Assembly (NCBI GenBank): GCA_949987565.1
Contig: OX465120.1
Span: 1,676,173-1,740,172, forward strand
Length of the DNA stretch: 64,000 bases
From: Luidia sarsii
Taxonomy: Eukaryota; Echinodermata; Asteroidea; Paxillosida; Luidiidae
Direction: 5' to 3'
In this document: in pieces, positions 11,201 through 19,775 of the stretch
Layout: each line of letters starts with the position of its first letter
How positions within the stretch are numbered: position 1 is the stretch's first letter
Program-made: the position numbers and the translations under genes
The notes under the pieces: model-generated
Seen by the model: only the letters and a program-made list of their open reading frames with translations
What the model was told of the DNA's origin: nothing
Database searches by the model: none

Positions 11201-12619
11201 TTATTAATTTTGTTGGACTGGTTTTTATTTCGATTAAAAAAACGGGGAAAAGAATGAATTTAGCGGTAAGGTTACCTTGTAAAAGTTGTCCAGTAAAATG
11301 TCGTCTCGGCAGGTGATGTCAATGTTGAGGCCCGGCCAATGAGATCGCAGGGCACGGGCCGTCAGGTCCAGGTTGCCACGGCGATCGTACCGGCTCCTGG
11401 CCGTGAAGAACGTGCAGTTGAGGTTGCCCAGGTCCTGTGAAGAAAGAACAAATTTGAAAAAAAAACACCATGTAGATGATGATATCTCAACACCTCGGGT
11501 TGAAGTCAAGCCAACTTGTAGAATGGAACCCAGACTAATTGTATAGCGCCCTCGCTCATTCAACCTTTCACATTTTTTCCAATTGACTGAGTGTAAAGAT
11601 TATACATTTTAAAGACAGTGTCTACCTACGTGGTACACGGTCCCTCCGCCACTTCGTCTCCTGGCCAGCCTGACCTTTGACCCCCAGAGCTGGCGAAGGT
11701 TGCACTCCGCCCACGGGTTCTGGTGTCGGCCAATCACGACGCAGGGATTGTTGCGCCACAAGACGAGCACGTTTGTCTCACCGAGATCTAAATTGTTGTA
11801 TAACCTTCCGAAAAAAACCATAAAAAAAAACCATGATTATCTCAGCAAGGATTACACTTTACAGTGGTACATGTACCACTTATTGTTGTTTGCATCTGAA
11901 TGAAATAGGCCTATAAGTTTATGATCCCTTGAGATATACGGCAGTTAACGGTGAAGTGCTTCTGACTGTTGCCCCAACATCGGCAAAGACTAGTTGACTA
12001 CCGTCATACGGTACCGTATTTGGGAAGGCCACCATCTAAGGGATGGATCAATAGGATCGTAAGAGTGCTGGTACGCAAAACAAGAGGTCCTGGGTTCATG
12101 TTCCGGTAGGGTATAATACAGTGATGACCATTATTTTTTACAATCTTGTCACTACTTACCAGTCTTCAAATGCCAGATTTGTGTAGATATCATTGGACAC
12201 TGATTCATAGACAACGCCCTGATGAAATAGAGTCAAGAACAAATTCATGCATTTAACTTTTAAGTAGTGAAGTGCAGTGAGTGAAAACTTAATGGAAGTA
12301 TTTATTTAATGCAGAAAAAAAACTCACATTAATTAATTAACCCAATACAATATGTTTACTAGTCAAGTGTTAGGCCTATTCATATATTTATGGACCTGTT
12401 CCTTGTTTTCGCCCCTGTAATTATCTGAGTTGAGGTATCTGCTAAACTGTGTGCAATGCAGTCGAAACTTACCCTCGGCCTTTGTATTGCACTGCAGATT
12501 TGTCTGGAAATCGTTTTTTTAGCAAGGCCGTGGCGAAATAGGACGGGCATTGGTGTACCTTGTTTGAAAAGCCGAGAAATCACCCGCAAATTACGACACA
12601 TGCTCCCAGCTTGATACAT
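8253..12619 (-). CDS. LIPT1: lipoyltransferase 1, mitochondrial (LIPT1), nine exons
   Basis: LIPT1 belongs to the LplA lipoate-protein ligase fold family and transfers lipoyl groups to the E2 subunits of mitochondrial 2-oxoacid dehydrogenases. Exons (minus) are 12619-12473, 12218-12160, 11804-11630, 11434-11276, 10984-10877, 10280-10134, 9637-9569, 9146-8975 and 8380-8253; all are GT-AG and phases agree, giving 387 aa (human about 373). Family landmarks are [38 protein letters not shown] (117-127), [21 protein letters not shown] with the ligand-contacting lysine K180, [28 protein letters not shown] and [13 protein letters not shown]. The first exon is rich in Arg, Lys and Ser ([14 protein letters not shown]), as expected for a mitochondrial presequence. 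The frame is open upstream to 12670 but lacks another ATG before a stop, so the ATG at 12619 is chosen; the ATG at 12601 is an alternative. Intron 5 carries a 34-bp satellite and intron 8 an A-rich array. Confidence 0.95.
8390..8740. repeat. A-rich array with duplicated LIPT1 acceptor region
   Basis: This sits in the last LIPT1 intron (minus). About twenty imperfect GTTGCAAGAAAAAAT units lie between and after two copies of a segment of about 65 bp starting GTCGTGTGAACA (8383 and 8533). The first copy includes the functional acceptor of exon 9 (AG at 8382-8381). In the second copy the equivalent bases read GG on the minus strand, so it cannot act as an acceptor. Confidence 0.75.
9230..9480 (-). 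repeat. tRNA-derived SINE, inverted
   Basis: Read on the minus strand this runs from TTGCCGGTGT-like head sequence through GACTAGTCGACTATTAG, CTAAGGGCTGGATAGCTCAG (A box) and CGGATTCAAATCCCGG (B box), ending in CAAGTCAAAGTTTTCTTTGCC. It is the most complete copy in the window and shows both pol III promoter boxes. It lies in LIPT1 intron 7. Confidence 0.75.
10411..10826. repeat. 34-bp satellite array, locus 1 (LIPT1 intron 5)
   Basis: About 12 tandem copies of a 34-bp unit run from AGAGCCACACTCAC to AGTTACCGGCTCTTCTC. The unit begins AGAGCC and carries GGCTCT near its end, so each repeat can form a small stem-loop. The same unit fills 45710-47100 and, inverted, 51127-51810. Confidence 0.92.
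11880..12115 (+). repeat. tRNA-derived SINE in LIPT1 intron 2
   Basis: Starting from TTGTTGTTTGCATCTGAATGAA, this continues through CGGCAAAGACTAGTTGACTA, GGCCACCATCTAAGG, a decayed A-box region (GGATGGATCAATAGG) and a B-box-like GGTCCTGGGTTCATGTTCC. Head and tail match the inverted copy at 9230-9480. Confidence 0.7.
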
Positions 12620-13238
12620 TGTGTATGTAAACAAACGGAATGTGCTACCGAAGGATAGTGCCACTGTCACACATAGTCACTGTGGTCTGCACAAGATTGA
12701 GTACCTTGCACGACCCAATCTCTCTTCAGAATTTCGCTAAAACTGACGGACGGAATTCGATTCTAAAAGTACATTACTACTTTTCCAGGCGGGGCTGACG
12801 GTACACGATGTATATAATCGTCATACAGAGGTTGTGTGAGCTACAAACACCTGAATAAAATAAGCAGTGTGAGCAATGAAAATGGTTCAAGGGCGCTGCC
12901 ATGACAGGCTCGTTCAATAATTACAAACATTAAATTTATTTTAAATGAGTAAAAAAAATATATTTTATTTTACTTATATTTAAAAAAAAAAAGGTAGATC
13001 CATTAGTTATTTTGTTTTATTACACAAGTATGGTTTATTTGCTGATAAAATAATTTCAAAGATTGTAAAAGAAGATAATGTTGGTATCGGTCAAAGGTCG
13101 CAAGCAGTAAACACACGCAGCTCGCATCTCACGCGCGGTGAAATGCCGTCTGCTTTGTTTTCAAAGTTCTCCAGGCTGCCGTATTTGAATTAAATTCCCC
13201 CCCCAAAAAAAAAACCTGAAGCAGTCAGCAGTGCCGAG
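12620..13238. promoter_or_regulatory. probable bidirectional promoter LIPT1 / MED18
   Basis: The LIPT1 and MED18 start codons face away from each other across about 620 bp. The stretch contains no coding sequence. It holds an AT-rich part (about 12915-13080) and, next to MED18, short CpG-containing blocks (CACACGCAGCTCGCATCTCACGC near 13115). No TATA box is convincingly placed. Shared promoter function is inferred from the geometry alone. Confidence 0.55.
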
Positions 13239-16200
13239 ATGGCGTCGTCCATCCCGGGCGTGAATCTCAGCACCCTCGCCTCGAACAGCAACGTTGCCCC
13301 GAGCCTGCAGGAGTTCGTGCTTCAGGGCAGCGTGCTGGACTCCGCCTGCGAAGCTGTCCTGCACCGCCTGCGAGCCCTCTGCGACAACCTAGACCGAGCA
13401 CCCGAGATGTTCCGCGACCACGAGATGGTCTACCTGCTCAGAACCAGTACGTGCACTCACTAGACACTCTCCCAGATTGGCTCTCTTTTGTGGTCCATTT
13501 TGTAATTGTAGTTACACATCAGTATCTGAAATTTAAGTGAAAATGTAATGAATTTCGCAGTGGCTGTTGTTACGGCAGTCGTCCGTGTGGTTCCCTGACT
13601 TGATTGTATTTCGTTAGCATTGCAGGCTGCTTGAACCAGTCTATTACTTTATTAGCTGATAGTCTGGTTCCAAGAGCTAAACATCCTGACAAATACTGTG
13701 AAGTCAGGAAACCACACGGACGACTGCCACTGCGAATTAATTTATAATTCATTCTGAAACATTGTCCATGATCATTGATGTATGAGTACTACTAGTACTG
13801 TAGTAGTACGATTGGCTAACTGCCTTGTGAGTAGTGATGTAGGGTATCAGTCTACCGGTCCCGTGACCAAATCTGCCCGTGACCAACTCAGTACCTATGG
13901 GAAAATGCAGCAAAACGGTCTCGAGGTTAGAGTTAGGGTTAGGGTTACATAATTTTTTCCATACAGCCTACAGCCGCCGAGTTGGTCACGGACCGAGTTG
14001 GTCACGCACCAATTAGCTAACTGGGACTGTGTTGGTTACGGACCGAGTTGACATGAAACCATGATGTACATCGTACAGTCGTACACCTCTCTCATTTTCT
14101 GCTCAGCATTTTTGATAATTATTTGTTTTCAGGTGGTCCTGGTAATCCAGTGATGCTTCGTGCGAGACATGCTCTCGATCAGCCAAGTATGCCATGGTAA
14201 GTAATCTTTCATTTTCTTTACATCTTTTCTGAGGATTTCTCATCACCCTGACGGACCTAATCTGACCTACGCTCGTATGACCTCACATGATCTTGGCAGG
14301 TGCTAGCTGACCCAGTTGACCTTTTTGACTCTAGTTGACCTCATTGACCTATTTGATCCCAGTTGACCTCTTTGACCTTTGCTGACCCGTTTGACAATAA
14401 ATGACCTCAGTTGGTCCTTACCGATTTCAGTTGACTTTGTCTTAGTCGACCTCAACTTGCCTCACTTGACCTCACTTGAACTCACTTGACCTCACTTGAC
14501 CTCAACTTGACCTCAACTTGCCTCACTTGACCTCATTTGACCTCACTTGACCTCAACTTGCCTCACTTGACCTCATCTGGTTTTAGTTGACCTCAACTGA
14601 CCTCACCTGAACTCAGTTGATCTCGTCTGGTCTCAGGTGACCTCAGCTGACCCCAGTTAACCTTAGCTGACCTCACCCGACCTCTCTCGTTCTCGCAGGC
14701 AGTTGCGCTACCTCGGCCAGTCGGACATTGGGGACAAGAGTAGACTTGTCACAGTCCGCAGCTTTCTGGACTGCTCCACCTCGGATCATCTTCCCCACTT
14801 CCTGACGGACATTGGATTCAGGTAGGTGCCCAGTGTGATTCCGTTTTCCCTCTCTAGAAAACAAGGTCCCCAGAATTGTCTTGGATGTTGTCATAAGAAA
14901 TGGCAGTCTTTGTGCAAAATGCCCTAGGGTGAGGTTAGGCTCGAGATAATCCCAAAGACCATGAGCCATGTGGTTCTTCATCATTTCTGATACAATGGAT
15001 ACTCCATCATTTAAAAGACTATTAGACTACTCTTCCAAAATAATTGCCTTTCAATTTTTATCCCTATTTTTTTTTTTTGTCTCGACCATCTTCCTTTTGG
15101 CAGGTTAGATCATGAGTTCATTGCCGAGGGTCACATGTTCCGGAAAGGCAAGATGAAAATCACGATCACCAAAATTTTCAAGGTATGGGATCAAGTTGAT
15201 ATCAGTCTGTTTGGCACTAATAAAGGACCTGGTTTCATAATGACCAAGTGGATTGAAACACCTTTTGCTTTTCAGAAAGGTCCTGCTAGGATTGAAACAT
15301 GTTCTGCCTTAGAGAAAGGTTCTGCTAGGATCGGAACATGTTCTGCTTTTGAGAAAGGTCCTGCTAGGATTGGAACATGTTCTGCCTTTGAGAAAGGTCC
15401 TGCTAGGATCGGAACATGTTCTGCCTTTGAGAAAGGTCGTGCTAGGATTGGAACATGTTCTGCCCTTGAGAAAGGTCCTGCTAGGATTGGAACATGTTCT
15501 GCCCTTGAGAAAGGTCCTGCTAGGATTGGAACATGTTCTGCCTTTGAGAAAGATCCTGCTAGGATTGAAACATGTTCTGCCTTTGAGAAAGGTCCTGCTA
15601 GGATTGGAACATGTTCTGCCCTTGAGAAAGGTCCTGCTAGGATCGGAACATGTTCTGCCCTTGAGAAATGTCCAGCTAGAATCAAACTGTTATTCTGTCG
15701 GTCTTTACCAGATTCTGAATCCAGGCAGCCTAGACGCCCTGGAGCCTCTTTCCATCTCCCGTCTGATCGAGCTAACCGTTGTAGCGCCCTCAGGGACAGA
15801 AGGCATCGCGGAGGACATGCGGGCCTTCGCTGAACAGCTCAAGCCGTATCCTTGCCACGCCGGGAGGCCATCAAATCATTTATCGATTCCGTTCCAAACA
15901 CTTATAGCTTTCTAATTTCTGAAGGACTTGTTCTTTGATCTCTCCCTGGCCTGGATAGTGGCTACCAGCCAATATTAATAGATGGTTATGGTAGAACCCT
16001 TGCACTGAAATATTTCTGCCTTAAATGTTGTATTTTTTTTGGAGAAAAGAGTAAAGAAAATGTTTACGTCTCAACCCCAAGATGTAAATGATTTTTCGGA
16101 ACAATTCGCTGAAGGCTGCATTTTCATGAAACAAATGAAGCCGTTTTTCACTATTTTCTCGGTTGGCGGATTACCGTAAGCTGAAATTTTCGCAGGTGTG

Positions 16201-18027
16201 CTATTTCATGCATATGTTGGATCAGACAATGTATGGATGCCATTCTTTGACCTCGACCGATGTTGTGTTATCCCTTTATTAAAGGGCTAAGGGTAGAAGG
16301 AGATAGAGAGGGACTCGGGAAGGTTGGAGATAGGAGTTGACATTCCTCTTAAAAAATGGCAGGATGACAGGGACAGGGAGAGGGAGAGGGAGAGGGAGGG
16401 GGAGGAGGGAGAAGGGAGAGGGAGAGGGAGAGGGAGAGGGAGAGGGAGAGGGAGAGGGAGAGGGAGAGGGAGAGGGAGAGGGAGAGGGAGAGGGAGAGGG
16501 AGAGGGAGAGGGAGAGGGAGAGGGAGAGGGAGAGGGAGAGGGAGAGGGAGAGGGAGAGGGAGAGGGAGAGGGAGAGGGAGAGGGAGAGGGAGAGGGAGAG
16601 GGAGAGGGAGAGGGAGAGGGAGAGGGAGAGGGAGGAGGGAGAGGGAGAGGGGGAGGGAGAGGGAGAAAGAGGGAGGGAGAGGGAGAGGGAGAGGGAGAGG
16701 GAGAGGGAGAGGGAGGGGGAGGGGGAAAGGGAGAGAGAGGGAGAGGGAGAGGGAGAGGGAGAGGGAGAGGGAGAGGGAGAGGGAGAGGGAGAGGGGGAGG
16801 GGGAGGGGGAGGGGGAGGGGGAGGGGGAGGGGGAGGGGGAGGGAGAGGGAGAGGGAGAGGGAGAGGGAGAGGGAGAGGGAGAGGGAGAGGGAGAGGGAGA
16901 GGGAGAGGGAGAGGGAGAGGGGAGAGAGAGAGAGAGGGGAGAGAGAGAGAGAGGCTGATCGAGGAAAGAAGCTGTCCCGATACCTCTGGTTTCCTTTGAA
17001 CTCGTCCTGTGTTCCTAGTTGAGGAAGTGGAGGCTGCACATCAATGGGCTCTCTATCACTTTCTGTACGCCCACTCATTTGTACTCAATGAGACCAGTAA
17101 ACTTCCTTCCAGGTGATACAGTATATTATCTAGGACATATCCTTCCTGTCTTTCTGATATCGGTCCATGCACAGATGTGTGTAGATAGCCAGGCTGGTTC
17201 ATAGATATAACATGATGTGTTTACATCCAGGGGAATTGGTTTCTTTGCCGTTATCCAAAATGTTAGTGTTCAAAGGTTCCCATTAAATTTTTACTCTGTT
17301 TGTTTTGAAGTGATATACACAAATGTTGCCAACTGCTTACTGACTAAAATTACCGAAATGCAAATCTTAAAATTTAGTGGGGCTGATGTTTCGATCCTAG
17401 CAGGACCTTTCTCAAAGGCAGAGGCACTCTCTGCCTTTGAGAAAGGTCCTGGTAGGATCGAAACGTCAGGCCCACTAAATTTTATTATTTGTTTGGACTA
17501 AAAAAAATTAAAAAATAGCAGAACGTTATATTATGTAAGTTTTATTTCTTTTAAGATATAACTTTGTTTCACAGCTGTCATACATCTCTTAAAATTTAGT
17601 GGGCCTGACGTTTCGATCCTAGCAGGACCTTTCTCAAAGGCAGAGTGACAAGGACAAAACAGATACATGTACACGAAGGAAGGGGGAGAGAGTGAATAGG
17701 ACACGGATGAGAAACAAAGGACAAAGAGTGAAGCTGGTAGGGAGAGATCAATGGGAAGGGCAAGGAGTAGGGTAGGGATTAGTGAGAACAGGGGGAAAGA
17801 TCAAAGAGAAGGGCAAGGAGTAGGGTAGGGATTAGTGACAAGAGGGGGAAAGATCAAAGAGAGAAGTGTGAAGGACTGAACACAAAAGAAGGATTATCAG
17901 AAAGCTGCATGGTGTTAGTCAGCTGTCGTACATGTTATAAATATTGAGAGTGGGCTTCATAGTCGGTGTCAGAATTGTCTTGCCTTAACCCAGCCTCTCC
18001 AGACTCGTGAACATGGAGAAACTGTGA
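13239..18027 (+). CDS. MED18: Mediator complex subunit 18 (MED18), six exons
   Basis: MED18 is a head-module subunit of the Mediator coactivator of RNA polymerase II and pairs with MED20 in a beta-barrel fold. Exons are 13239-13446, 14133-14196, 14699-14821, 15104-15182, 15712-15845 and 17994-18027, giving 213 aa (human about 208). Conserved strings include [99 protein letters not shown] and FAEQLKP. The start ATG at 13239 is the first in frame near the conserved N terminus. The last exon is short: after LKP it adds [10 protein letters not shown] and a TGA at 18025; it has a proper acceptor (CCCAG) and the right phase and length, but similarity is too short to be sure. If that exon is wrong, the protein end lies elsewhere beyond 15845. 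Introns hold a foldback element, a TGACCT array, a 39-bp array and a huge GGGAGA tract. Confidence 0.93.
13548..13745. repeat. foldback element in MED18 intron 1
   Basis: GAATTTCGCAGTGGC and CAGTCGTCCGTGTGGTT at 13548-13600 return inverted as AACCACACGGACGACTGCCACTGCGAATT at 13705-13737, with about 100 bases of unrelated sequence between. There is no coding capacity. It is MITE-like and unrelated in sequence to the other foldback families here. Confidence 0.75.
13855..14055. repeat. degenerate palindromic repeat (GTGACCAACTCGG)
   Basis: GTGACCAA and its complement TTGGTCAC recur: GTGACCAAATCTG and GTGACCAACTCAG near 13863-13891, then inverted GTTGGTCACGGACCGAGTTGGTCACG near 13982-14008 and a weaker copy after that. 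This is probably a decayed foldback insertion in MED18 intron 1. Confidence 0.5.
14270..14695 (+). repeat. TGACCTCA array in MED18 intron 2
   Basis: Several dozen imperfect copies of TTGACCTCAC run up to the exon 3 acceptor; many are spaced exactly 10 bases apart. The TGACCT core is the complement of the nuclear-receptor half-site AGGTCA, so 10-base spacing gives DR4-like geometry. Whether anything binds it cannot be told from sequence. Confidence 0.75.
15260..15690 (+). repeat. 39-bp tandem array derived from the CTGCTAGGAT element
   Basis: Ten to eleven units with a 39-bp period (TTCTGC at 15302, 15341, 15380 and so on) each contain GAGAAAGGTCCTGCTAGGAT and GGAACATG. The unit is clearly a piece of the dispersed element found as single copies elsewhere. 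Because 39 is a multiple of three, open frames appear on both strands; they are not genes. It fills most of MED18 intron 4. Confidence 0.9.
15990..16290 (-). repeat. MITE-like element, family D (partial)
   Basis: This contains GGTAGAACC, AATATTTCTGCCTTAAATGTTGTATTT, TTTTTCGGAACA, AAATGAAGC and GTGTGCTATTTCATGCAT in the same order as the copy at 58650-59015 and, inverted, as at 36425-36800. It is non-coding and lies in MED18 intron 5. Confidence 0.7.
16290..17025 (-). mobile_element. non-LTR retrotransposon 3' end split by a GGGAGA expansion
   Basis: On the minus strand the two edges of this block translate to [13 protein letters not shown] (near 16950-17000) and [17 protein letters not shown] (near 16300-16350). 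These match the contiguous C terminus [13 protein letters not shown]...[11 protein letters not shown] of the copy at 18993-19304. The centre, 16366-16950, is almost pure (GGGAGA)n with GGGGGA and GAGAGA variants. The microsatellite therefore grew inside, and replaced part of, the LINE end. Confidence 0.75.
17290..17495. repeat. CCTGACGTTTCGATC hairpin, copy in MED18 intron 5
   Basis: TTAGTGGGGCTGATGTTTCG at about 17372 is followed by its inverted complement CGAAACGTCAGGCCCACTAA near 17460-17480, with CTCAAAGGCAGAGGCACTCT in the loop. Flanking TACACAAATGTTGCCAACTGC is shared with other family members. Confidence 0.75.
17580..17900 (-). repeat. dispersed repeat with 53-bp unit, inverted copy
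   Basis: This has the same order as 3480-3850: AGTGGGCCTGACGTTTCG, AGGACCTTTCTCAAAGGC, GACAAGGACAAAACAGATAC, then GA-rich complement sequence with about two 53-bp units and GAACACAAAAGAAGGATT at the end. It lies just upstream of the proposed last MED18 exon. Confidence 0.75.
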
Positions 18028-18159
18028 GACCGTTCAGTCAGCCACAGCTCCAACGAACTCACTTCTCAGTATACGAGAAAAACAAGGACGGCGACCCTGG
18101 TGACCGGGCAGAGCACACGGTGCCCGAAACGTTGAGTCACCCTGCTCTTTTTCGGAGCC

Positions 18160-18545
18160 ATAGAACCATTCCCTATTCAATCTGTGACCTGCGTGAGATC
18201 AAGCTAGAACGTCCAGAATAATTATAACCAGACTCATTGAGCAAATTATCCACATACACTATTGTACAGCCACAAATATTGTGACCTGTGTGAGATGAAG
18301 CTAGTACGTCCAAAATATAACCAGACTCATTGAGAAAATTATCCACATACACTAGTGTACATCCATAGACCCATTCCCTATCCAATAACCCGCGTGAGAT
18401 CAAGCTAGCACGTCCAGACTATAACCAAACTCATTGAGCAAATTATCCACATACACTATTGTACAGCCGTAGACCCAATTCCTACTCTATCTGTGACCCG
18501 TGAAAGTTCAAGCTGTATCACGTCCACAATAATTTTATAACCAAA
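18160..18545 (+). repeat. about 100-bp tandem repeat, four copies
   Basis: Four diverged units each contain GTGAGATCAAGCTAG, ACGTCCA, TAACCAGACTCATTGAGC and TTATCCACATACACTA, starting near 18182, 18281, 18386 and 18490. It is directly downstream of the MED18 stop and non-coding. Confidence 0.75.
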
Positions 18546-18992
18546 TCCATTCTTGGAGCCACCACAGAACCTTAAAACCCCTCTGGGGAAACCCCAACTT
18601 CAAGGTCATTGACCGTTTCCAACAGGGAAAAAAAAGCGAGCCCTCGCGAAGTATCAAAGGTAATTTTAAACCAATACTTCTGCTTAAAAATAAAAACCTC
18701 TCTTCTGTATATATACACGTAATGCATTCTATTAATAAGCCGCCGAAGTGAATAGTTTCTGGTCGGCGATATTTTTTTCGGTTTTATTTTCAATTTCCTG
18801 TTTCCTGATGTAAATTCATTGTGAGATTCCTGAACTGATGCTGTGTTGTCATTTCATTTCTGAGTCCTTTTGTGGCGTTTGTTCTGCTCATTATCTTGTA
18901 GGAAGCAAAAGATCCTATAGCGCGCGAAACGGGCAAGATAGCCGACTCTCTTTTTTATGCAAAATCGCCCCAAAACAAGGCTGAAAAGCCAC

Positions 18993-19440
18993 TCAAGTTT
19001 TAAGGGCTAGAGAAAGAAGGAGATAGAGAGGGACTCGGGAAGGCTGGAGATAGGAATTAACATTCCTTTTAAAAAGGGCAAGATCGTAGGCAGGGGGAGA
19101 GCAAGAACTAGGAAGGGAATTCCAGAGAGAGGCTGAACGAGGGAAGAAGCTGTTCTGATATCTCTTTGTTCTACACCTTGGGATAGATAGAGTGTGTGGG
19201 TGAGAGGAGGCAAACAGCCTGGTTGCTCGCTTAAATGTCCTGACTGGGGGACCAGGTCGGCAAGAGCCGAGGAACACCTTCCGTGGAAGTATCGGTAGAT
19301 GCACCAGCCCAAATATACATGCGAGCAGTATTCCGGAGGCACATAAGCGTCACGACGTATGACACTTATAACCACCGTGGCTAAGCTATAAGTGCGCATG
19401 CGCAAAGCCAGGTTTTGCTGAGGCCTCCCCCATTCATTCA
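18993..19440 (-). mobile_element. non-LTR retrotransposon 3' end (reverse transcriptase C terminus)
   Basis: The minus strand encodes YRYFHGRCSSALADLVP and, in another frame, [21 protein letters not shown] followed by [25 protein letters not shown]...F+..V..YL is the typical last part of Jockey/CR1-like LINE ORF2 proteins. The frame changes mark it as a dead fragment. Its 3' tail (AAGGGCTAGAGAAAGAAGG) matches copies at 16290 and, inverted, 34330-34560. Confidence 0.75.
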
Positions 19441-19775
19441 TTCATTCATTCATTCATTCATTCATTCATTCATTCATTCATTTCTCAGGTAGTTACAGGC
19501 ACAAGCACGAAACAAACCCTAACCCTTATCCTAATCCTAACCCTAACAACCCTAATCCTGAACCTAACCCTAATCCTAATCCTAACTCTATCAGTAACGC
19601 TAACCCAACTCTAACTCTAACCGTAACCATAACCCTAACCGTAGCGCCCTAAGCCTAACCTACGCTGGTTTACAAAACACGTCCTTGTATAGTCCCCACA
19701 CGATTCACGGGGTACCAGCATGGCTCAACAACGGTGGTTAAGCGTCATATGTCGGTCCTGTTATATATCTCGTAT
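19320..19775. repeat. foldback-type element containing telomere-like CCCTAA repeats
   Basis: The stretch opens with GGAGGCACATAAGCGTCACG, has an ATTC microsatellite (19434-19482), then about 130 bases of degenerate CCCTAA/CCTAAT repeats, and closes with GGTTTACAAAACACGTCCTTG and GGTTAAGCGTCATATGTCGG. The same arms flank a similar core at 29050-29985. Interstitial and degenerate, it is not a chromosome end. Confidence 0.75.

Noticed and set aside
15135..15833. 232-codon + strand frame joining MED18 exon 4 to the 39-bp array
   Set aside because: A clear donor at 15183 and acceptor before 15712 excise the array; the frame is open only because the unit is 13 codons long.
19517..19650. True telomere or fusion point
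   Set aside because: The CCCTAA units are degenerate, short, and enclosed by arms that recur at 29050-29985, so a mobile element explains them better.
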